7,574 nt of DNA from an uncultured Verrucomicrobiota bacterium (GTDB lineage Bacteria > Verrucomicrobiota > Kiritimatiellia > RFP12 > UBA1067). A model generated the notes under the pieces. That model saw only the letters and a list, made by a program, of their open reading frames with translations, did no database searches and was not told the origin of the DNA. This document shows, piece after piece, positions 1 to 6,246 of the stretch. The stretch spans positions 1 through 7,574 of the forward strand of contig CAMEZU010000084.1 in NCBI GenBank assembly GCA_945947925.1, read 5' to 3'. The position numbers were made by a program, and so were the translations under genes. The number at the start of each line of letters is the position of its first letter. Position 1 is the stretch's first letter.

Positions 1-1
1 C

Positions 2-2383
2 AGCGCGCCCGCCGGAGCATCCGCCGTGGCGGGACTGACAACCTCCGCGGATGGCACGGTGGATGCTGCGGTGCTGGACATGGGATACCATTACGCAACA
101 GGATCGCAGGCTGCGGAATATTTTGTCTCGACCGAGGGATCGGACGACAACCCCGGAACGGAAGCGCTTCCTTTCCGCAGCGTGACCAAGGCCTTGAGCG
201 TCGTCTCCGACGCCGATCGCATCCACATCGGCGCGGGCCGATACACGGCCGCCACGGAGACGTTCCCGCTGCTCGTCAACGGTCTCGACGCGATTGAGCT
301 GCTGGGGACCGGCGAAGTGGTTCTGGACGGCGGCATGGCGAACAACCAGGTGCTGATCATTCGCAACTCCACGCAGGTCAAGCTGTCGGGCCTGACCCTG
401 ACTGGCGGCTACCCGCTCAACAATCCCAGCACAAGCGAGTGTCTTTCCGGTGGGCTCTATGCCGAGATTGCCGGCGGCCTCAGGCTTACGGACTGCGTGA
501 TCTCGAACAACTACACGAAGCTGACCAACGGTTGGGGCTACGGCGGCGGAATCTGCATCAAAACCGGTTCTGCCGAATTCATCCGCTGCCTGATCGCGGA
601 TAACGAAATCCACACCACGCAAAACAACGGACACGCCTACGGTGGCGGTGCCTACCTGGACGCCAAGGCCACCGTTGTCATGCGCGATTGCGTCGTCCTC
701 AAGAACCGGATCGTGCGGACCCAGTACTGGCATGGTTGCGGTCTGGCTGCGGCCGACACCTGCACGGTCGTGCTGGACAACTGCCTGATCAACGGCAATA
801 AGGGCGAAGGCACGTACCTCGGACAAGGCGTCGGGCTCTGGGGCAAGCGCTTCTTCCTCAACAACACGACCGTCGCCTACAACTACGGCCGCGGGTGGGA
901 TTGCAACTCCGGAACCGCCTGCGCCGCGACCAACAGCCTCTTCTGGGGGAATAGCGACGACATCAGCGGGACGCCCGCGCTTGTGCATTGCAACGTTGAG
1001 GACGGCGACGGCGCAGGGATGAACGGAACGATCTCCGTCGATCCTCAGTTCGACCGCACGCTCTATTTGGCGGCGGGCAGCCCGTGCCGCGACACCGGCT
1101 TCGGAACGGCGACGGCGCTGGGACTTTCAACGAAGACCACATCCGTCGACGGCTCGCCGGATACCGGGACGGTGGACATGGGCTATCACTACGCGGCGGG
1201 GCTGGCCGCCCCGGCCCCGGCGGAGATCTTCGTCGCCGCCAGCGGCGACGACGCCACCGGCACCGGCGGGGCGGGCGCTCCGTTCCGCTCGATCACGCGC
1301 GCCCTCGCGTCCGCCGGGAGCGGGACTCGCGTCAATGTGGGCGCAGGCGTCTACAACGCCGCATCGGGCGAAGCGTTTCCCCTGACGATGCGCGATGCCA
1401 TGCACGTCGCGATCGTCGGCGCAGGCGCGGACGCGACCGTGCTCAATGCTGAAGGCGCGAACGCGAACGTCTTCTCGTTCTTCGATGTCGGCGGGCTTGA
1501 AATCCGGGGGTTCGAAATCACCGGGGCCAATCCGCGTTCGACGACTTCCGGTTTGGACGGGGGCGGCGTGCAGATTTGCGATTGCTCCGGCGTCGAAATC
1601 GCCGACTGCACGATCTCCGGAAACGCGGTGTACTCGACCCGCGGCACCGTCTACGGCGGTGGCATCTCCCTGCGCCGCGCGATCGGCGCCGTCCGGAACT
1701 GCCGGATCACCGACAACGCCACGACCAACACGCTGAACAACGGCACGTCCTACGGCATGGGGATCTCCGTCGGCAAGACGTCCGACGTGCTCATCGACCG
1801 TTGCGTCGTCGCCGGCAATCGCGACAGGCGAACGAACTACCCACGAGGCGGAGGCATCTTCAAGCATCCTTTCGCCAAGTTGACCGTTCGCAACTCTTTG
1901 ATCGTTGGCAACGAACCGCTCCCGTTGATCGACGGCTCCCGCGGCGAGGGCGGCGGCATCCACTGCGCCGATCCCTCGTACGGCGGCGAGAAAATATTCA
2001 TCCAGTCCTGCACGATTGCGGACAACGCGCGGCACGGCATCTTCGGCGGTAAGAATTACACCACGCTCACCAACACAATCGTTTGGGGCAACACGAGTGC
2101 GCTGTCCGGCGCAACCGCGGCGTCCGCAGGGAACTGCAACATCCAGGACGGCGTTTTCGCCGGCTCCGGCGGCAACATCTCCTCCGACCCGTTGTTCCGC
2201 AACTCCGCCATCGGCAATTACACTCTGCGCACCGGGTCGCCCTGCGTCGACGCCGGCTGCCCGCTGCCGTGGATGGACGAGACGGCCGTCGACGTCTACG
2301 GTCGTCCGCGCGTGCAGGGCAAGGGCCCCGACATCGGCGCGGCGGAGGCTTTCCCGGCCGGGCTCACGATCCGGTTCAGGTAA
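2..2383 (+). CDS. Secreted tandem-module right-handed beta-helix protein, 5' truncated (DUF1565-like and choice-of-anchor Q-like)
   Basis: The frame is open to the left edge, so the gene begins outside the window; the GTG at 26 is probably an internal valine, because the sequence before and after it looks like the tail of another module. Numbering from that GTG gives 785 residues. Residues 1-25 are the end of one module (LDMGYHYA). Residues 30-391 and 399-785 are two full modules. Each opens with a DUF1565-like segment (EYFVSTEGSDDNPG..PFRSVTKAL; EIFVAASGDD..PFRSITRAL, then IGAGRY/VGAGVY), continues into Gly/Asn-rich beta-helix coils, and closes with GSPC-x-D and a DMGYHYA or DIGAAE block. 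The DIGAAE at 769-774 with GSPCVDAG resembles the choice-of-anchor Q domain. Such solenoids in PVC and related bacteria are exported adhesins, structural surface proteins or polysaccharide lyases; no catalytic set is identifiable here, so the role is open. After DIGAAE only 11 residues remain, with no PEP-CTERM or LPXTG sorting signal. The family call is firm, the function is not. Confidence 0.82.
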   Translation, partial: SAPAGASAVAGLTTSADGTVDAAVLDMGYHYATGSQAAEYFVSTEGSDDNPGTEALPFRSVTKALSVVSDADRIHIGAGRYTAATETFPLLVNGLDAIELLGTGEVVLDGGMANNQVLIIRNSTQVKLSGLTLTGGYPLNNPSTSECLSGGLYAEIAGGLRLTDCVISNNYTKLTNGWGYGGGICIKTGSAEFIRCLIADNEIHTTQNNGHAYGGGAYLDAKATVVMRDCVVLKNRIVRTQYWHGCGLAAADTCTVVLDNCLINGNKGEGTYLGQGVGLWGKRFFLNNTTVAYNYGRGWDCNSGTACAATNSLFWGNSDDISGTPALVHCNVEDGDGAGMNGTISVDPQFDRTLYLAAGSPCRDTGFGTATALGLSTKTTSVDGSPDTGTVDMGYHYAAGLAAPAPAEIFVAASGDDATGTGGAGAPFRSITRALASAGSGTRVNVGAGVYNAASGEAFPLTMRDAMHVAIVGAGADATVLNAEGANANVFSFFDVGGLEIRGFEITGANPRSTTSGLDGGGVQICDCSGVEIADCTISGNAVYSTRGTVYGGGISLRRAIGAVRNCRITDNATTNTLNNGTSYGMGISVGKTSDVLIDRCVVAGNRDRRTNYPRGGGIFKHPFAKLTVRNSLIVGNEPLPLIDGSRGEGGGIHCADPSYGGEKIFIQSCTIADNARHGIFGGKNYTTLTNTIVWGNTSALSGATAASAGNCNIQDGVFAGSGGNISSDPLFRNSAIGNYTLRTGSPCVDAGCPLPWMDETAVDVYGRPRVQGKGPDIGAAEAFPAGLTIRFR
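113..1198 (+). repeat. Beta-helix module A (first complete protein repeat unit)
   Basis: Protein-level repeat, residues 30-391 counted from the GTG at 26. It starts with the DUF1565-like EYFVSTEGSDD segment and ends with VDGSPDTGTVDMGYHYAAG. Coil turns carry a C-x-[IV]-x-x-N signature at Cys157, Cys188, Cys222 and Cys253, spaced 31, 34 and 31 residues. Its closing block closely matches residues 9-26 of the preceding partial module (DMGYHYA at 18-24 and 384-390, a period of 366 residues). Confidence 0.7.
1220..2380 (+). repeat. Beta-helix module B (second complete protein repeat unit)
   Basis: Protein-level repeat, residues 399-785. It starts EIFVAASGDD and has equivalent coil positions at Cys528, Cys559, Cys593 and Ser624, spaced 31, 34 and 31 residues as in module A, then Cys662. 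It ends differently from module A: GSPCVDAG, a DVYGRPR segment and DIGAAE replace the DMGYHYA closure, as expected for the C-terminal module of a choice-of-anchor Q-type protein. Confidence 0.65.
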
Positions 2384-2390
2384 GGGGCCT

Positions 2391-2420
2391 TGGATGAATC
2401 AGGGGGGGCTGTCCCCGAAT
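2391..2420. repeat. 30-base sequence shared with the transposase 3' end (copy 1)
   Basis: Starts TGGATGAATCAGGGGGGG and continues CTGTCCCCGAAT. It aligns to 7499-7526 with 26 identical columns out of 30: two substitutions and two single-base gaps within G or C runs. Similarity stops at both edges. It lies 8 bases after the stop of the beta-helix gene. It may be a relic of an IS end or a member of a dispersed short repeat family; the sequence alone does not decide. Confidence 0.6.
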
Positions 2421-2429
2421 CGGGGTCAG
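2409..2429. repeat. 21-base palindrome between genes 1 and 2
   Basis: The arms are CTG-T-CCCCGA and TCGGGG-T-CAG around a central A at 2419. Nine of ten arm positions pair, with one T-T mismatch. As RNA it could form CCCC/GGGG with a 5-base GAATC loop plus an outer CTG/CAG. No T-run follows, so it is not a standard intrinsic terminator. A REP-like element, an mRNA-stabilising hairpin or an operator are possible readings. Confidence 0.5.
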
Positions 2430-2450
2430 CGTTCGCGTCAACAGGTAGTG

Positions 2451-2456
2451 AGGAGG
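2451..2456 (+). promoter_or_regulatory. Shine-Dalgarno deciding the ATG 2462 start
   Basis: AGGAGG followed by a 5-base spacer (TCAAT) to ATG 2462. It favours this start over the in-frame ATG at 2390, which has no comparable site and would add 24 non-hydrophobic residues ahead of an obvious signal peptide. Confidence 0.8.
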
Positions 2457-2461
2457 TCAAT

Positions 2462-3037
2462 ATGAGAAATGACATCAAGAGGTTCTTCGTTGCGGTGCTT
2501 GCCGCTTGCGGCCTGGCCGTCTCTGCGGCGAACGTCGCCGCCGTTCCCCTCACGTTGATTCCGGAATCGGGAGACGCCCGATGCGCCATCGTCGTGGATC
2601 CCGCCGTCATGGCTTCGGGCAGTTCCACCCCCGGGTTCAATGATTCGGCCTGGCCCACGACGGACGTCGCCCTCCAAACCTGGTCTTCGCTCGGGCTCCA
2701 CAACCACATGGGCTCGATGTGGTACCGCACCACGATCGATGTCGCCCAGCCTCAGTCTGGCAAGACGGTCTGGCTCTGGGTCGGATCGACGGACGGCGCC
2801 GTGAAGGCCTTTGTCAACGGCCAGGCCGTCCAGGGCGGCGTCGAGCCTCGCAAGAACGAGACGTTCAAGCTCGTCGACGAGCCCGCCTCCTACGGCGCGC
2901 CTCTGCGCTTCGACGTCACCTCCGCCATCCGGCCGGGGGCGAACGCGATCGCGCTCTTCGCCACGCGCGGCGCCGGGCCGAACGAAATCGGCACGGGCGG
3001 ACTGCTCTCCCCCGTCGTCGTCTACGCTGAAAAATAA
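2462..3037 (+). CDS. Exported small galactose-binding/jelly-roll-like domain protein (191 aa)
   Basis: Residues 1-27 form an export signal: basic n-region MRNDIKR, hydrophobic FFVAVLAACGLAV, and a likely cleavage after SAANVAA. An LAAC at 13-16 could be read as a lipobox with Cys16, but that signal would be unusually short, so lipoprotein status is uncertain. The rest is a single beta-sandwich resembling the sugar-binding/jelly-roll domain of GH2- and beta-galactosidase-type enzymes: residues 58-65 (GFNDSAWP), 84-94 (GSMWYRTTIDV), 103-121 (VWLWVGSTDGAVKAFVNGQ) and 148-166 (LRFDVTSAI then GANAIALF). These are the usual landmarks FNDSxW, WYR, VNG and DVT-x-x-I-x-x-GxN. No catalytic domain is attached, so it probably binds carbohydrate or acts as an accessory subunit. 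It lies 78 bases after the beta-helix gene and 60 bases before the glycoside-hydrolase-like gene, consistent with one transcription unit. The fold is fairly sure; the ligand is unknown. Confidence 0.78.
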   Translation: MRNDIKRFFVAVLAACGLAVSAANVAAVPLTLIPESGDARCAIVVDPAVMASGSSTPGFNDSAWPTTDVALQTWSSLGLHNHMGSMWYRTTIDVAQPQSGKTVWLWVGSTDGAVKAFVNGQAVQGGVEPRKNETFKLVDEPASYGAPLRFDVTSAIRPGANAIALFATRGAGPNEIGTGGLLSPVVVYAEK

Positions 3038-3085
3038 CGGACGAACTCGACCTCGCGAATCCACGTTTCACAAATAACGATCCAG

Positions 3086-3092
3086 AAGGAGG
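3086..3092 (+). promoter_or_regulatory. Shine-Dalgarno deciding the TTG 3098 start
   Basis: AAGGAGG with a 5-base spacer (CGTTC) to TTG 3098. Together with the signal peptide that begins immediately at this codon, it supports TTG as the real start. No ATG or GTG alternative would keep an intact signal peptide. Confidence 0.8.
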
Positions 3093-3097
3093 CGTTC

Positions 3098-6082
3098 TTG
3101 AAAACATATCTCGCACCCGTGCTTGCCGCGGCGATCAGCTCGCTGACCCTTTCCGTCTCGGCCAGACCCGGCGCCGCCCCGGATGATCCGGGCATCCTGT
3201 TCGAAGCCGAGGACTGCAAGCCTCTCGACGCCAGGTTTTGGCGGGTTCTGCGCTACAAGCAGTCGGACGACCTGCCCGCCTATCCCTCCGGCGGCGGCGT
3301 GCTGGAGGCGGCCTCCCTCGGCGTGGCGCCGGCGAGCGGCATCGCGTCGAAGAAACCGACCGCCGGGAAATACAGGGTCTGGGCGCGCTTCCGCATTCCC
3401 AACGATTCGAACGTCTCCATCGCACCGTGCTCCATCGTCGTGAAGCAGAAAGGCGAACCCTTCAAATCGGTATCCTTCGCGATACCCTCCTCGGATCTGC
3501 CGGCCGATCTGCGCGCCCCGGAGGATGCGTTCGTCTGGCTGCCCTACGGCGTCGTGGAGCTTGCCGGGGACGAGCCGGTCACCGTGACGTTTTCGCAGGA
3601 GCGCGGCGAGACCCCGGAAGCCGTTCCGGCATCGATCGACTGCGTCTATTTTTCGGCGGATGCGGCCCGAACCACGCCGCCGCCCGCCGACCTCGCGCCC
3701 CGCCAGCTCTTCCTGCGCTTCGTCGTGGAGCCGGACGGTCTGCCGATGACGCTCGGAATGGGCGGCCATAGTTGGGCGTGGAAGCAACGGCTCATCCTGC
3801 CGCGAATGGGCGCGATGGCGCCGGGGCGCGGCGGCAAGCCCGAGGCCCGGCCCGTCGAACCGGGCCAGGCGTCGGACTGGACGAATCTGTCGGTCGCGAG
3901 CGACTTTACCCGAGAGCATTTCCTCGTCAGCATCGGGGCCGCGCCCGTGAAGCGCGCGGACGGCACCGGCCAGGTCGCCTACCGCCTGCAGCTTGCGACG
4001 CGGCCCGACCCGGCGGCCGTATTCATGGATCATCTCGTCCGGGGCGGGAACCCCAGCGTCGTCGGCTGGTTCGATCTGGCCGGGCGCAGCTTCGCGGCGG
4101 ATTTCATCGTCGCGGACCGAACGGCGGAGAAGATCGCCGCCCTGCCTCCAGCCCGTGGGCGGCGACCGGTGAAGTTTCCCGTCGGCACCGCGATCTGCGT
4201 CGAGGGACTCGCCGACTCCGTCGTGGATCGCGAGATGAAGAACGTTGCCGCGCTCGGATTCAACTCCTTCGGCCTGGGAACCGGCATCCCCTTCTTCATC
4301 GCAAACGGACCGAAGCATGGCTACACGTTTCTGGACGGCCAGCAGTTTCGCGGCGAACTCAGCGCGACGATGGTCGATGAAAAGGGCTTCAAGCGCAACG
4401 ACCCCGCCGCCAGCCAGGCGAAAGCCGCCGCCTTCGCGAAGACACTCCGGGACAATCAGGTCGTCGTCCCCTTCTGCAGTCTGGCCGACGAGCCGTCGAT
4501 GAATTTCGGGCAACTGCTTTCGGATCCGATGCTTCTGCACGACTTCCCGGGTTATCTGGCGGAGCAGGGGCTCACGGCCGAGGAGCTGGGCATCGCCTCG
4601 CTGGAGACCGCGAAACCCGCCCGCTACGACGAAGCACCGTCCGCGGCCATGCATTACTGGAGCATGCGGTACTACGTCAAGGCGTTCGGCGACCGCTTCC
4701 GCGGCTCCACCCAGGCCGCAGCCTCGCAGAGCCTTCGCACCGGTGTCAACTTCGCCTGTCAAGCCGTCGGCAACATCCTCTGGGACGGCGCCGACTGGTT
4801 CCAGTTCTACCGCGACGGCACGCTCACCTACGGCTGGACTGAAGACTGGTTCAACCTGTGCAACACCTACCAGTTCGTCAGCTTCCAGATGGCCGTCATG
4901 CGCGCCGCCTGCAAACCCGCCGGCACGCCATACGGCACGTACTGCGTAATCGGCAACCGGACGCCCTGGGACGTCGGCGCGAAGTCGTTCTCGCAGTTCG
5001 CGCGGAGGATCGACAGCTTCAAGATCTTCAACTACGGCCCCAGCTACGGAAACGCGGACAACTTCGACAACCGGGAACCCGAGCTGTTCCAGGAGGTTCG
5101 TGATGTTAACTTCGCCATAGGGGCGGTCGAAGACACTTATCTTGAGGCTGAACCGCTCCGGGGCGACGTTGCGATGCTCTATAGCACGACGTCCGACATC
5201 TGGAATTCCTGGAAGCGAGACTGGTTCCCCGCCTCCCTGCCCGGTCTGGAGCGCAGCACGCTCTATCTTCTGCTCGGCCAGTGCGGCGTCCGGACGGACA
5301 TCGTCTACGAAGGCGACTTGGCGCAACAGCTCAAGGACCATCGCGCGCTATTCGCAATCGACTCGCACATCCACGCGGACAACCTGCCCGCCCTCATCGA
5401 CTGGGTCAAGGCGGGCGGCATCCTCTATCTCGGCGCGAACGCGCTGGCGTACGACCACTACAACCGCCCCACGCAGATCGAGGCCAAACTCGGGATCCGC
5501 CGCGGCGAATTCAAGCTCGAGAGCGCGCCCGGGGGACTCCAGGGCGGCATGCCGGCCACGCTCGGCGAAGTCGCCGGGCATGGCGAAGCCATCCCGATGA
5601 TCTACGGCGTGCAGGACGTCGAGGGCGAGGCGCTTGCGGCGCGCTCTGACGGCAGGCCGGCACTCTCTGCGACGAGGGTAGGCAAGGGCAAGGTGGTGCA
5701 GTGCGGTTTCTTCCCGGGTTTGTCGCACTTCAAACGCGCCAGTCACAATCGAGACATCAATTTCCAGAGCCTTAGCGTTTATCCTGAAAACACTCGCTCA
5801 ATGATGCGAGCCGTTCTTGAGGCTATTGAAGTGAAACCCCTCGTACAGGCGAGTCATCCTATGGTGGAAGCTCATCTGCTTCAGGCATCGGACTGCGACC
5901 TTGCCGTGCTCGCAAACTGGTCTGGAGAGAAGCAATCCGTCACAATAGCTCTACCCAATGACTCGAAATATACCAGAGCAGAAGCCGTCCGCGCAGAAGA
6001 TGCCGAATTGACAAACTCCTCCGATGGGTGCTCGCTGCGTTTAACGGTTGGTACGGGCGATTTTGTGCGTCTGTTCAGATGA
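3098..6082 (+). CDS. Exported multidomain glycoside hydrolase-like protein (GH42/clan GH-A-like barrel with CBM-like N-terminus)
   Basis: 994 residues from a TTG start. Residues 1-22 are a type I signal peptide (MKTYLAPVLAAAISSLTLSVSA, cut before Arg23). Residues 34-186 look like a CBM6/CBM35-type beta-sandwich (ILFEAED, GKYRVWARF, IDCVYFSAD). Residues 200-345 are a second beta-rich region. Residues 360-685 read as a TIM barrel: VGTAICVEG, MKNVAALGFNSFGLG, VVVPFCSLADEPS, ILWDGADWFQFY, YGWTEDWF and FKIFNYGPS. By position Glu465 (ADEP) is a candidate acid/base and Glu582 (TEDW) a candidate nucleophile; these assignments are inference. Residues 688-800 (GDVAMLYS, LIDWVKAGGILYLGANA) resemble the trimerisation/amidotransferase-like domain of GH42 beta-galactosidases. 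Residues 905-994 form a small beta domain (DLAVLANWSGEKQSVTIALP). GC falls from about 65% to about 50% after position 5740, inside this gene. A retaining exo-glycosidase acting outside the cytoplasm is likely; the substrate is unknown and a non-catalytic relative cannot be excluded. Confidence 0.75.
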   Translation: MKTYLAPVLAAAISSLTLSVSARPGAAPDDPGILFEAEDCKPLDARFWRVLRYKQSDDLPAYPSGGGVLEAASLGVAPASGIASKKPTAGKYRVWARFRIPNDSNVSIAPCSIVVKQKGEPFKSVSFAIPSSDLPADLRAPEDAFVWLPYGVVELAGDEPVTVTFSQERGETPEAVPASIDCVYFSADAARTTPPPADLAPRQLFLRFVVEPDGLPMTLGMGGHSWAWKQRLILPRMGAMAPGRGGKPEARPVEPGQASDWTNLSVASDFTREHFLVSIGAAPVKRADGTGQVAYRLQLATRPDPAAVFMDHLVRGGNPSVVGWFDLAGRSFAADFIVADRTAEKIAALPPARGRRPVKFPVGTAICVEGLADSVVDREMKNVAALGFNSFGLGTGIPFFIANGPKHGYTFLDGQQFRGELSATMVDEKGFKRNDPAASQAKAAAFAKTLRDNQVVVPFCSLADEPSMNFGQLLSDPMLLHDFPGYLAEQGLTAEELGIASLETAKPARYDEAPSAAMHYWSMRYYVKAFGDRFRGSTQAAASQSLRTGVNFACQAVGNILWDGADWFQFYRDGTLTYGWTEDWFNLCNTYQFVSFQMAVMRAACKPAGTPYGTYCVIGNRTPWDVGAKSFSQFARRIDSFKIFNYGPSYGNADNFDNREPELFQEVRDVNFAIGAVEDTYLEAEPLRGDVAMLYSTTSDIWNSWKRDWFPASLPGLERSTLYLLLGQCGVRTDIVYEGDLAQQLKDHRALFAIDSHIHADNLPALIDWVKAGGILYLGANALAYDHYNRPTQIEAKLGIRRGEFKLESAPGGLQGGMPATLGEVAGHGEAIPMIYGVQDVEGEALAARSDGRPALSATRVGKGKVVQCGFFPGLSHFKRASHNRDINFQSLSVYPENTRSMMRAVLEAIEVKPLVQASHPMVEAHLLQASDCDLAVLANWSGEKQSVTIALPNDSKYTRAEAVRAEDAELTNSSDGCSLRLTVGTGDFVRLFR

Positions 6083-6086
6083 CATA

Positions 6087-6107
6087 CCGCGGCATGCGGC
6101 ACTTTTT
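6087..6107 (+). terminator. Weak candidate intrinsic terminator after the hydrolase gene
   Basis: A CCGC arm (6087-6090) pairs with GCGG (6096-6099) across a 5-base loop, followed by T5 at 6103-6107. It starts four bases after the stop codon. The stem is only 4 bp, so strength is doubtful, but placement and T-run fit. Confidence 0.4.
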
Positions 6108-6237
6108 AAGTTCACTAGCATCCCATAGGCTTGATTTTAATTCAGCCACCTAGCTGGAACCCACGGCATGCTGACACCTCGTGATTCTATCAGATGAACC
6201 TTAGTATTTCAACCACCTGAAAAATAAAGTTGGCCTC

Positions 6238-6241
6238 GGAG
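6238..6241 (+). promoter_or_regulatory. Possible Shine-Dalgarno for transposase start TTG 6247
   Basis: GGAG with a 5-base spacer to TTG 6247. It is the best-placed ribosome binding site for the transposase frame, though short. The only nearby ATG (6269) is in another frame. Confidence 0.4.
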
Positions 6242-6246
6242 CCTGT

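Noticed and set aside
1127..2035. 302-codon open frame on the - strand, opposite the beta-helix gene
   Set aside because: Same reason: composition of a shadow frame, no ribosome binding site or motif, and the + strand repeats are clearly coding.
2390..2461. Longer start (ATG 2390) for the jelly-roll protein
   Set aside because: It would put 24 polar residues before the signal peptide and through the repeat sequence, while ATG 2462 has AGGAGG at ideal spacing.
3068..5341. 757-codon open frame on the - strand, opposite the hydrolase gene
   Set aside because: It lies fully antisense to a gene with a signal peptide, a Shine-Dalgarno and recognisable domains. Its translation is rich in Arg, Gly, Val and Ala with no domain-like motifs, as expected for a GC-rich shadow frame.
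6090..6177. Direct repeat of CGGCATGC at 6090-6097 and 6164-6171 as a possible target duplication or operator
   Set aside because: Only 8 exact bases, both copies lie on the same side of the transposase gene, and GCATGC is itself a palindrome that recurs by chance.
6201..6230. Possible sigma70-like promoter (TTAGTA, 18 bases, TAAAGT) before the transposase
   Set aside because: Only 3 of 6 and 4 of 6 consensus matches, in an AT-rich tract where such matches are common. Not strong enough to annotate.
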